Of a DNA stretch of 22,226 nt, positions 1-7,818 are shown in pieces. The DNA is from CAZWRV01 sp964636325 (GTDB lineage Bacteria; Verrucomicrobiota; Lentisphaeria; Victivallales; GWF2-50-93). How positions within the stretch are numbered: the first letter of the stretch is position 1; every line of letters starts with the position of its first letter. The notes below the pieces were generated by a model. It worked only from the letters and a program-made list of their open reading frames with translations, was not told where the DNA came from and did not search any database. The stretch covers positions 1 to 22,226 of the forward strand of contig CAZWRV010000100.1 in the NCBI GenBank assembly GCA_964636325.1, read 5' to 3'. The position numbers and the translations under genes were made by a program.

Positions 1-70
1 AGTCCGGTTCGGAGGGAGGGGGAACGCAAATCAATGCGCTCTCCCTACCCCTATCGTTTTTTGCAGATAG

Positions 71-267
71 ATATTCCAAATCGCCCGTAAGGGACTAGGT
101 TTTTCCCTGCGGGAAAAAGGCGCCCTTGCGGCGCGCAGGTAGCTTGCGCGCGCCGCGCGCAAAGGGCAAACTCTGCATACGAGTAATGCTGTGTTATGTT
201 GCTTGCGCGCGGCGCGCGCAAACTACTTTTGGTAAAAACGTTTTCCAAGTCGCACCGTAAGGGACTA
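71..267. repeat. Repeat cluster: direct repeats enclosing three perfect hairpins
   Basis: This gene-free stretch upstream of the ceramidase-like gene is built of repeats. A direct repeat ending in CCGTAAGGGACTA lies at about 73-97 and again at 241-267 (TTCCAARTCGC, then CCGTAAGGGACTA). Between them are three perfect hairpins: TTTTTCCC-tgc-GGGAAAAA at 100-118, and two near-identical palindromes TTGCGCGC-NNN-GCGCGCAA at 144-162 and 203-221, with loops gcc and ggc. No convincing gene is present in 1-300. Confidence 0.75.
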
Positions 268-310
268 AATGCCACGAAGTTTAGCTTATAAAATAATTAC
301 GAGGTGTTAG

Positions 311-1759
311 GTGGACAAGATCATGATCGGCTGGGCATCGAGGGATGTGACCCCTTCGCGGCCTGTGAATCTCAGAGGGCAGTTCCATGCGAGGATTACG
401 GCGAAGGTCTTGGATCCGGTCACGGTGACTGCGCTTGCGGTGTCATCGGGGAGGGGCGGGGATCCGTTCATATGGGTTTCCTGCGACTCGGTTGCGGTGC
501 CGCTTAAGACGCTTCAGTCGGCGAGGCGGAAGCTTGCGGAGCTCGCGCCGGGATTTCCGGCGGAGAAGCTGATAATAAATGCGACGCACACCCATGACGC
601 GCCGGACCTTGACGGCGGCTGGTATCCGCCCGTGCCTGCAGGGGTCATGACGCCGGCCGAATATTCCGAGTTTTTCGCGGAACGTGTCGCCGAAGCCGCG
701 GCCGAGAGCTGGAAGGGCAGGGAGCCGGGCTTCGTCGCATGGGCGATGAGCTATGCGGTGGCGGGCCATGGCAGGAGGGCGCTGTATTTCGATGATTTGA
801 GGAAGAGGCCCGGCTATTCGGAACGAGCCGGGACGAGCATGGAGACGAACGCCAGGATGTATGGGAACACGGCCGACCCTCAGTTCAAGGCGATCGAGGG
901 CTATGCGGACCACAGCGTCCACTTCCTTTTCACGTTCGACAAGGCCAGGAAGCTTACAGGCGCCATCGTCAACATCGCGTGTCCGTCCCAGGAGACCGAG
1001 AGTCTGAATGAGATATCCTCCGACTTCTGGCATGAGACCAGGAATTCCATCAGGAAACAGTTCGGGAAAAAGGTTTTTCTGCTGCCCCAGTGCGCTCCTG
1101 CCGGGGACCTTTCGCCTCATCTCATGTTCAACAAGGCTGCCGAGCAGAGGATGCTTGCGCTGAAAGGGATCTCGTCGCGCCAGGAGATTGCGAACCGCAT
1201 CAAGACCGCATTCGCCGACGCGCTGGTTCCGGCCAGGAAGGACATGAAGGACTCGGCTGTCCTGCTGCATTCGACCAGGATCTTGGATCTACCCCGAAGA
1301 ATGGTCACCAAGGAGGAATACGCGAAAGTCAAGAAGGGGTTCAAGGAACTGGAGGACACCGTTCCGTCGGAACAGGACTACATGCGGAATGCGGCGGTCC
1401 TGTTTTCGAGGAAGGTCCGCTGCAGCAGGATCATCGAGAGATACGAGACGCAGAAGAAAAACAGCGCTCACAGAATGGAACTGCATGTGATAAGGCTCGG
1501 CGACATCGCCTTCGCCACCAACACGTTCGAACTGTTCTCCGACTACGGGATCAGGATGCAGGCGCGGAGCCCGGCGCTGCAGACCTTCACAGTCCAGCTC
1601 TGCGCCGGCATCGAAAGGCCGTGCTATCTGCCCACAAGGGAGGCGGAGGAGGGCGGCAGCTACAGCGCATGCGTCTACTGCAACGAGGTCGGCCCGGAGG
1701 CCGGCGACCTGCTCGTAGAAGAGACACTCAAGTCGCTGAACTCCATGTGGAAGCAATAG
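311..1759 (+). CDS. Neutral/alkaline ceramidase-like hydrolase
   Basis: This 482-residue protein resembles the N-terminal catalytic domain of neutral/alkaline non-lysosomal ceramidase, an amidase superfamily expanded in Lentisphaerae and Planctomycetes where the real substrates are mostly unknown. Visible family features are the metal-site motif ATHTHDAP (His93, His95), the segment NIACPSQ (221-227), QCAPAGDLSP (260-269), and a C-terminal YLPTREAEEGGSY...VGPEAG block. Where characterised ceramidases have a metal-binding His in an ACHP-type motif, this protein has ACPS, so the metal site may be altered. It is shorter than true ceramidases (about 650 residues or more) and lacks their C-terminal Ig-like domain. 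There is no signal peptide, which suggests a cytoplasmic enzyme. The GTG start at 311 is chosen because GAGG (301-304) sits at good spacing; an ATG at 323 is the alternative. It appears monocistronic and is flanked by related repeats. Confidence 0.8.
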   Translation: MDKIMIGWASRDVTPSRPVNLRGQFHARITAKVLDPVTVTALAVSSGRGGDPFIWVSCDSVAVPLKTLQSARRKLAELAPGFPAEKLIINATHTHDAPDLDGGWYPPVPAGVMTPAEYSEFFAERVAEAAAESWKGREPGFVAWAMSYAVAGHGRRALYFDDLRKRPGYSERAGTSMETNARMYGNTADPQFKAIEGYADHSVHFLFTFDKARKLTGAIVNIACPSQETESLNEISSDFWHETRNSIRKQFGKKVFLLPQCAPAGDLSPHLMFNKAAEQRMLALKGISSRQEIANRIKTAFADALVPARKDMKDSAVLLHSTRILDLPRRMVTKEEYAKVKKGFKELEDTVPSEQDYMRNAAVLFSRKVRCSRIIERYETQKKNSAHRMELHVIRLGDIAFATNTFELFSDYGIRMQARSPALQTFTVQLCAGIERPCYLPTREAEEGGSYSACVYCNEVGPEAGDLLVEETLKSLNSMWKQ

Positions 1760-1769
1760 ACGGCGCGGC

Positions 1770-1814
1770 GTAGCTTGCGACCTCCGGGCGCAAAGGGGCA
1801 AATTCATACGCTCA
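1770..1814. repeat. Degenerate copy of the 139-183 repeat
   Basis: The sequence GTAGCTTGCG...GCGCAAAGGGGCAAA...CATACG matches 139-183 (GTAGCTTGCG...GCGCAAAGGGCAAA...CATACG) in the same orientation. The inner palindrome is eroded here. The two copies bracket the ceramidase-like gene as direct repeats. Confidence 0.6.
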
Positions 1815-1823
1815 ACGCTCTCG

Positions 1824-4538
1824 CTATTTCCGCAGCTTGGTGCCGAAGGCAATTGTCGTCCGGCAGACCTTGTTGTCGAGGACGATGTTGTGGGGGGTGT
1901 CGTGGTTCCAGGAGGCGGGGAATTTGGTGGGTATGACTGCGGTGATTATGCTTTTGCCGGTGTTGAAGTCCATGCATGAAGGCTTCTTTGTCGCATCGAG
2001 AAACGGCAGAGAAGTCTTGTCGATCTTCAGGTTGAGGCGCCGGATGATTCCATTGGCGTCTGGATATTCAAGCCAGACGAGCGGAAGTGCTCTTCCGAAA
2101 AATTTCCCTTCGATTACGATTTTCGAACCGGCGGTGCAGTCCGTTATCTCGTTACCATCCAGGTCGTAGACTTTGTCTATTGATGGCGGCATCAGCATCA
2201 GGTCGATGCCTGTGTCGACGTTGACGACGGTCTTCTTCAGGGAGTCGGTTCCGCCTACCTTGAGCCTGCAGGGAAGGGGCTGCAGATCTTCCAAGGATGC
2301 CAGTATTGCCGCCGTGGTCAAGGCCGGGGTTGCGGTCCAAGTCTTCGGATTGACTAGAGGGATGCGGCCCAGCCATTCGCAGGCCGCAACCTTTATCGGA
2401 CGGGGCACTGCCGCAGGAATCCGCAGAGCCGCGTTCCTCGGCTTTCCAGTCGAACGATCGATGTATGAGGCGCAGACTTTTGGTTTCTTTGCGAAGTTCG
2501 CAAGTCCGGCGACGCTGGCGACTTCGAGGTAGTAAATCTTGCCGAAGGCCGTGCTCAGCTCGCCGTCGGTCGAAGCGAAGTTCGCCGTCAGCGTGGCGTC
2601 TCCGGAAAGAGTCACTGTCGCCGGGTCTGAGGTTTCCGATATCTTGGCCTTGCCTGCTGCTGTCCAGCCGATGAACTTGAAGCCGTCGGATGGCGAAGCG
2701 GATATTTCCTGGGCTTCGCCCTGGTTGACAGCGTAGATACCTGGTGCCGGAGTAGTTGTTCCCGATCCTTCCGGGCTGACCGCGATCGTGAGCTGCGCTG
2801 AGGGCGGCGGATCCGCCGCGAAGTTCGCAGAAATCTCGGAGTCCACGGAGGCAGTCGCTGTTGTTTCCGCGGAATTCGCATCTGCGAGGGCGGCGTCGCC
2901 GCTCAGGACCGACCATGATTCGAAGTGGTAGTTTTTTGCGGCAGATGCCGAGACTGCCACGGGGGTGTTCTTCTCGACGACGGCTGCCCCGGACGGCTTT
3001 GTCGTTCCGTTGCCGCCGCTGGACACGGTCAGAGTGCAGTCGTCGTCCAGTTCGGTCGCGGCGACATACTTCTCGAAAAGCCCTGAGGCCGCGCAGCTAA
3101 TTGTCGCAGTTCCGGCCGCGGCATCGTCGTCTTCGGCCGCGGAGACTTCAACCTTCTGGTAGGCGTCCCAGTTCGTGGAGGTGAATATCAATTCTGCGCC
3201 GGAACTTACGGAAAAGTCGCTGTCAGCGTCCGCAACAGAAACGCGGACGGTCACGTCGCTTGCGGGCTGGGATGTGAGTTTCACCATGAATTCGGCGGTT
3301 CCGCCCTCGGGGACGGCGATGGAGTCCTTGTCAGTAGCTATTGAGTTTTCAGGGATTACGAAAATCGCGCTGACGTTGTAGTCCGCTGATGGCTTGACTG
3401 CGATTTCCGGTTCGGTGGCGCCGTCGCTCCATTTCAGGAACGCGTATTCGCCCTGAGTCCTTTTCACGGAGAGCTTCCGCTGGAAGTTCCTCCTCCAGGC
3501 GAAGGTGCGGCTTTCTGAAAATTCGTCTCCGTCCACGGAAAACGTTAAGGCGTTGCCGGCGGGCTCCGTGGATATTTTAGCCGTTATCTTGGTCTTTTCG
3601 CCGAAGAGCCTGTAGAGGGCGGCGACATAGCCGATGGCTCTTGTCGTGAGCTGGAACTTGTGGTTTTTCATGTCCTTGAAATCGATGTCGTCGGTTATCC
3701 TGTCTGGCGGGCTTTCTCCTTCGTAGTCGAGATCGCCGTCGGAATCGAAGCTCGGAAAGTCGTTGCTTGTCTCGGCCATGTTGTAGAAAAGCCGTGTGAG
3801 GGATTTGTCGTAGGAACCAGGAACTTTTCCGGGATAATCGGGCAACTTTCCGATGTCGGGTATTTCTGTGCGCGGCGACTTCCAGCCGACGTCCTTGTAT
3901 TCCTTGGCCATCCTGTCCTCGAAGAGGCAGCCGTCGAGGGAGTGGTCGTCGATGAGGGTGTGCGCCGGAACCGACATGTCCGCGAGGAGGTGCGATGTTC
4001 TGCCGAGCCACCAGAACGCATAGACGAGATTGCCTGCCTTGTATGCTGATACGGCGTTCGGGAAATCCGTTTCCTGGGCGGTTTCAAGAGCGCTGCTCCC
4101 CAGGAAATAGCCTGAGTCGTAGTCCCCGTCAGGATTCCAGAAGTGGTTTCTTGAACGGGTTCCCGGGACGTCCTCCTCCCAGGCGCCTTCGAGCAGGGCT
4201 GTGCCTTCTTCGAATGGTTCGCTGTTCTCAAGATCGTTCCAATTGCCGTCGTTGGATGCGGAGTCTGTCCAGGTGGTTCCGAGATATGGGCTGGCCGGGC
4301 CGCCTGAGTCGTCGACCTTCTTGAGGTAGACAGCCAGTTCCTCGGCCAGGTATCTGTCGTCGGGTTCGCCGCTGCCCTTGAGCTTCAGATACGCCTGGTA
4401 TGTGATCCAGCCGTGGGTGGGGCCGTTCTCGTTGGTGTAGTATTTTGCTGATTCCTGAGTCTCGTGGAGGTATTGGCCGCCAAGGCAAAAGGCGGATGTT
4501 AGGAGCATGGCCGACGCAAGTATGGTTATTATTCTCAT
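1824..4538 (-). CDS. Secreted zinc phospholipase C/S1-P1-like protein with Calx-beta and InlB-type repeats
   Basis: The 904-residue product begins with a signal peptide (about 1-20, MRIITILASAMLLTSAFC). Residues 25-315 resemble the zinc-dependent phospholipase C/S1-P1 nuclease fold: His42, NHFW (His132) and the core HLLADMSVPAH (His183, Asp187, His193; the H-x3-D-x5-H pattern of that family), then His199 and Glu207. Residues about 395-500 resemble a Calx-beta-type domain (VPEGGTAEF, NWDAYQKVEVSAAEDDD). Two InlB/Flg_new_2-type repeats follow (about 500-575 and 580-655, each ending in ANFA). The C-terminal 240 residues are poorly recognised but contain a TIG/IPT-like strand pattern (GSKIVIEGKFFG). 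It is probably exported and acts on phospholipid or another phosphodiester; the substrate is inferred from the family only. No strong ribosome binding site precedes the ATG. It is transcribed on the same strand as the glycosidase-like gene upstream, about 240 bp away. Confidence 0.78.
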   Translation of the reverse strand: MRIITILASAMLLTSAFCLGGQYLHETQESAKYYTNENGPTHGWITYQAYLKLKGSGEPDDRYLAEELAVYLKKVDDSGGPASPYLGTTWTDSASNDGNWNDLENSEPFEEGTALLEGAWEEDVPGTRSRNHFWNPDGDYDSGYFLGSSALETAQETDFPNAVSAYKAGNLVYAFWWLGRTSHLLADMSVPAHTLIDDHSLDGCLFEDRMAKEYKDVGWKSPRTEIPDIGKLPDYPGKVPGSYDKSLTRLFYNMAETSNDFPSFDSDGDLDYEGESPPDRITDDIDFKDMKNHKFQLTTRAIGYVAALYRLFGEKTKITAKISTEPAGNALTFSVDGDEFSESRTFAWRRNFQRKLSVKRTQGEYAFLKWSDGATEPEIAVKPSADYNVSAIFVIPENSIATDKDSIAVPEGGTAEFMVKLTSQPASDVTVRVSVADADSDFSVSSGAELIFTSTNWDAYQKVEVSAAEDDDAAAGTATISCAASGLFEKYVAATELDDDCTLTVSSGGNGTTKPSGAAVVEKNTPVAVSASAAKNYHFESWSVLSGDAALADANSAETTATASVDSEISANFAADPPPSAQLTIAVSPEGSGTTTPAPGIYAVNQGEAQEISASPSDGFKFIGWTAAGKAKISETSDPATVTLSGDATLTANFASTDGELSTAFGKIYYLEVASVAGLANFAKKPKVCASYIDRSTGKPRNAALRIPAAVPRPIKVAACEWLGRIPLVNPKTWTATPALTTAAILASLEDLQPLPCRLKVGGTDSLKKTVVNVDTGIDLMLMPPSIDKVYDLDGNEITDCTAGSKIVIEGKFFGRALPLVWLEYPDANGIIRRLNLKIDKTSLPFLDATKKPSCMDFNTGKSIITAVIPTKFPASWNHDTPHNIVLDNKVCRTTIAFGTKLRK

Positions 4539-4600
4539 CTGTGGGAGTAAAATATAAAGGTAAAGTTCAGTTTACAAGCGCAAGTCTCAACAAAGACATC

Positions 4601-4766
4601 ATTACCAACACGGCTTGGTAATCCCTCAGTCTTTCCTCGGAGACAATCGGTGTCGGGGGCGGAATCGCTATCGGAATCGAATATATAACTAGAAATCGAT
4701 CCCGATTCCGAAACCGACAGCGACCCCGAAAGCAAAAACTGAGGCATTACACGGCTTGTCAAATAT
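4601..4766. repeat. Composite inverted repeat with hexanucleotide-periodic arms
   Basis: This fills the gap between the two minus-strand hydrolases. It contains the hairpin ATTACCAA-cacggc-TTGGTAAT (4601-4622), then inverted arms TAATCCCTCAGT (4619-4630) and ACTGAGGCATTA (4738-4749), which pair at 11 of 12 positions. Inside these lie two opposed arrays of degenerate hexamers, TCGGNN-type at 4647-4680 and NNCCGA-type at 4695-4729, separated by an AT-rich loop. ATTAC...ACGGCTTG recurs near 4746-4759. Confidence 0.65.
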
Positions 4767-4776
4767 CCCCCTCTTG

Positions 4777-6792
4777 TCAGGAAGATCTTTCGACTAAGAG
4801 CCAAGAGTGGCTTGGGACTTCCCCTGAAGCCTTGAGATGTTCTGACTCGAAGATGAAATTCTGCCGTTCCCCCGAGTAGTTTGCGACGACCAGGCCGATG
4901 CGTCCGTCTGGCGCCTTCCACAGGGAGTGAAGAAGCGCCGGCAATCTTCTTCGGAATACCTTCTGGCATCCTTCCGCCGTGAAGATCATACGAGCCAGGA
5001 GTTCGACATCGATCTCCTTGACCTTCATTGTCCCGGGGCTGAGCATGTCGCCGTCGAATAGGAATTCACGGTTGGCGTGGTAGAAACGGGCGGTGGCCGT
5101 AAGGAACTTGCGGACTTCGCAGAATTCCGGGTCGGACAGATGCCTTCTCCGGAGATTCGCGACCGTCGGCTGGAGGCCCCAAGTCACGCCGCGCGCCAGC
5201 TCGAAGAAGAACTGGTCGGGATATAGCAGATGCCATGGTTTCTCATGCTTCCATGCCGCAATTTTCGGCCATTTGGGGTCGAAGGGCGGGATGGAGTCGG
5301 GCAGTGCATAGGAGCCGAACAGGGCCGCAATCCCGTGATAGACGGCGTTGAAGGCGGGAACGTGTTCGCAGAGCGCCGGATCTCCGCCCAGCCGTTCAAA
5401 GCAGTTGGACAAGGTTATCGCGGAGTCGCAGAGGTCCATAAATGCTTCGCTGCCCTCCTCGGTGCAGATGGGCATGCCGGGATTTTCCTTGCGGATACTC
5501 TTGAAGAGTTCCCGGTATCCCATGGCCTGGTAGTTCCCCCCGCCCGGAGCATGAGAATGCCTTCGGCAGTGGCACGGGATCATGCTGGCGCAGCCTATCA
5601 TGTCCATATATATGCCTGGAAGGCCGGCCTGCCGCAGTTTTCTAACAGTTGCCGCCATCCGATTCCGGAAGGCTTTGCTGCCTCCGCCGCACATCCATGC
5701 CAGGCGCCTCTTGGCGAAGCTGTTGAACATGACGGCCTTCACCGTTCCGTCCAGATTCCGGACAGCGGAGTTTTCCCCGCCCTCGGTCCAGTGTTCCGCA
5801 TCCATGTCCCAGGCCAGGCCGTTGGTGTAAACCTGTGTGAATATCTTTCGTTTCTTGAGCCGCGACAGCGCCTTTCTGAAGACGGGCAGGCCTTCGCGGG
5901 GCGGCCAGTATTCGGGGTAGTTTGTGTCATATCCGTGCCGATGCCACCAGTACCAGTCAAGGGCGACCGGTACGCCTGATTCCTCCTGCAGCGTTTCGAC
6001 AGGGGAGATTACATCCTCGGCAAGCCCCCTGTTCCATACCCACATGCCTATATTGCGCAGGCGAGGGTCTACAGGCGGACGCCGCGCCCACCACTGCCTT
6101 CTCGCCCATGACTTATATATCTGGGCGGCCTCGAACCAGCCGCCCTCGAATCTTGCTAGGGAGGCGGCGTATGGAATCCGATATCTGACGCAAGTTTTTC
6201 CATCCAGAGGCAGGAAGTGGACGCCTGAGTAGCGCAAGGCGCGGTGGCCGTCGAGAGTTCGAAGCTCAATCCCCTTGCAGTGGAATTCAGTGTCGCGCTG
6301 GTCGAAGTAGAGCGAACCAGAGGGTGAGATCAGCGCATCGAACTGCAAGGCATGAACCTCGGCCCTGAGCGAAAGTCCCTCCGGCCGTAGGGCTGAGTCA
6401 TTGACATGCTTCAGGAGCGCGCCCTGCCCGCCGTATCCGGTAAAAAAAGAAATGTCGCCGCCTTCATCCTTGGGCATCGGTATTTCCACGACCGGAAAAA
6501 GGGCTTCCAAAATTGGGAAGGCATCGCTTCCGCCCGTCCATCCGATATTTCCGCGGAGGAGCTTATCCCCGGTCCACCACCGGACGGAGACGGTGAATTT
6601 CGGACCAAGCCTTGGATGGCCCTTCCATCGGCAGACAAGCCGCCCGTCGGCCTTTTGCATCTTGAAATATTCCATATCCGAGGCCTTAAGCTCATCTCCA
6701 TCTCCTTGCGCGAGGCGGAGGATCCAGGAGATTTCAGCCCCCTGCCACGACATTCTTCCCGTTCTACTGACTGACAATCCAGAAATGTCCAT
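4777..6792 (-). CDS. DUF6259-type glycoside hydrolase-like TIM-barrel protein
   Basis: This protein of about 671 residues resembles the DUF6259 family, predicted alpha-glycosidase-like barrels common in Lentisphaerae and Planctomycetes. An N-terminal beta-rich region (about 1-225) precedes a barrel with LDWYWWHRHGYDTNYP (Asp279), TQVYTNGLAWDMD, GIYMDMIG (Asp397) and PICTEEGSEAFMD (Glu445, Glu446, Glu449). By analogy with clan GH-D-like barrels, Asp397 and one of these Glu residues are candidate catalytic residues; this is inference. A CHCRRHSH cluster follows Asp397. There is no signal peptide, suggesting it handles imported oligosaccharide. I prefer the ATG at 6792, which has AAGGGGG five bases upstream. 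The in-frame ATG at 6816 adds eight residues, but its AAGGAG is only one base away. Codon use looks like that of its neighbours. Confidence 0.72.
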   Translation of the reverse strand: MDISGLSVSRTGRMSWQGAEISWILRLAQGDGDELKASDMEYFKMQKADGRLVCRWKGHPRLGPKFTVSVRWWTGDKLLRGNIGWTGGSDAFPILEALFPVVEIPMPKDEGGDISFFTGYGGQGALLKHVNDSALRPEGLSLRAEVHALQFDALISPSGSLYFDQRDTEFHCKGIELRTLDGHRALRYSGVHFLPLDGKTCVRYRIPYAASLARFEGGWFEAAQIYKSWARRQWWARRPPVDPRLRNIGMWVWNRGLAEDVISPVETLQEESGVPVALDWYWWHRHGYDTNYPEYWPPREGLPVFRKALSRLKKRKIFTQVYTNGLAWDMDAEHWTEGGENSAVRNLDGTVKAVMFNSFAKRRLAWMCGGGSKAFRNRMAATVRKLRQAGLPGIYMDMIGCASMIPCHCRRHSHAPGGGNYQAMGYRELFKSIRKENPGMPICTEEGSEAFMDLCDSAITLSNCFERLGGDPALCEHVPAFNAVYHGIAALFGSYALPDSIPPFDPKWPKIAAWKHEKPWHLLYPDQFFFELARGVTWGLQPTVANLRRRHLSDPEFCEVRKFLTATARFYHANREFLFDGDMLSPGTMKVKEIDVELLARMIFTAEGCQKVFRRRLPALLHSLWKAPDGRIGLVVANYSGERQNFIFESEHLKASGEVPSHSWLLVERSS

Positions 6793-6829
6793 TGCATCCC
6801 CCTTGCCTGTTGTCATACTCCTTCAGCGT

Positions 6830-7074
6830 GAAAATTTAAATTTTGACGGGCAAGATTTGGGATTGGATTTTTTCGTTTCGACCGAGCGGCGACATGAATG
6901 TCGTCCGAGGAAGGAACAGGAAAATACGGCCCAAAGATGCTCGTCCGCCTTAGCGGATTGCGGTCTTTCGGTTTTGCTCCGCACCCTTCGAGAGCCTTCG
7001 ATACCCCGGTATCGGCGGCCTCTCAGAATACGGAGCAATTCCCGAAATCCCCGCAATCAAAATGTAAATTTTTC
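6830..7074. repeat. Inverted-repeat-bounded 245-bp structured element
   Basis: The ends are GAAAATTTAAATTTTGA (6830-6846) and the inverse of GAAAAATTTACATTTTGA (7057-7074), differing by one insertion and one substitution; weaker inverted similarity continues inward. Inside are a CGACAT-ga-ATGTCG hairpin near 6889-6902 and a 106-bp core (6919-7024) that recurs inverted at 22121-22226. The core holds TCCGC-ctta-GCGGA (6944-6957) and CGATACC-cc-GGTATCG (6999-7014). It lies directly upstream of the DUF6259 gene. It looks like a MITE- or REP-like unit; no transposase is present. Confidence 0.7.
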
Positions 7075-7097
7075 GGCCTAAAGGAGTATATCTCCTC

Positions 7098-7175
7098 TGA
7101 AACTCGCCTGAAGTAACGCAGGCATTCCTGTCTGCGGCATCACAGGTAAGAATACCTGCGCTACTTTAAGTTTCA
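7098..7175. repeat. Long imperfect hairpin repeat
   Basis: Nested inverted segments make one long stem: TGAAACT (7098-7104) with AGTTTCA (7169-7175), AAGTAACGCAGGCATTC (7111-7127) with GAATACCTGCGCTACTT (7150-7166) at 15 of 17 pairs, and CCTGT (7127-7131) with ACAGG (7142-7146). It looks like a REP-type extragenic palindrome; only one copy is visible here. Confidence 0.65.
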
Positions 7176-7254
7176 CCCCGACAAAACTGCGAGTCTCGCA
7201 GACGGACACTCCACTGAAACTCGACAATCTTTTTCGTTGTCCTTGTCGTCTTCT

Positions 7255-7302
7255 GGAGGGTTGAGCCAAGCTCAACCGCGGTGGAGCTCGGCTCCGCCCT
7301 CC
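7255..7302. repeat. Three-way-junction-like double hairpin
   Basis: The outer arms GGAGGG (7255-7260) and CCCTCC (7297-7302) enclose two perfect hairpins, GGTTGAGC-caa-GCTCAACC (7259-7277) and GGAGC-tcg-GCTCC (7283-7295). The arrangement is compact and cloverleaf-like, but it lacks tRNA features. Confidence 0.6.
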
Positions 7303-7818
7303 ATCGAGTTTATGATCGACAAAACTGTGAACTTCGCAGCTTGCTACCTTTTTCTCACAGATAAAACGATGCCGTGGCAAGGTTCCGGTACTGGAGGTCG
7401 ACTCCCGCAGGCCCGTCTTGTATATCAATCGGTTATCATATAATTATTGATGGTTGCTGTTCCGGAATGTATCCGCCTGTATTCATTGACGACGAGTGAC
7501 AAGGCAAGCGCTGCTGGCAGCTCATAAATTATATAAGGGGATTAATCAGGTCAAGTTGGAACTGTGCATTGATCTTGTTGACGTTGGCCCTTGTCCCGCT
7601 ATATTAAATGTTTGGCCGGATGATTGGGTGGCCGGATGTGAGCCCTGGATAAAGGAACTTTGGTTTGTTGGGTAAAGTGTCCTGGGAAATTCCGCCTCAA
7701 GTGGAATTTCGAATCAGATTTCCTGTTATCTGCCATGGAACAGTGAAAGGATTTTTTTACCGCCGTCCCGGCAATGAACATGAACTAGACCAGGAAATCT
7801 GGAAGAAATGGTTTTCCC
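7303..7818. other. Gene-free stretch upstream of tyrS
   Basis: No supported gene is seen. Two short open frames read in plausible protein style (7490-7675 and 7665-7832) but have no recognised similarity and weak starts. No T-box-like leader or tRNA is evident ahead of tyrS. Confidence 0.5.

Noticed and set aside
71..267. CRISPR array at the window start
   Set aside because: There are only two direct repeats about 170 bp apart with structured DNA between them; there are no regular spacers and no cas genes.
443..1270. Long minus-strand frame inside the ceramidase-like gene
   Set aside because: It is Arg-rich, lacks family motifs, and lies fully within a gene with clear family motifs.
7255..7302. 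tRNA gene
   Set aside because: It is cloverleaf-like but too short, with three-base loops and no anticodon arm or TTC-type loop.
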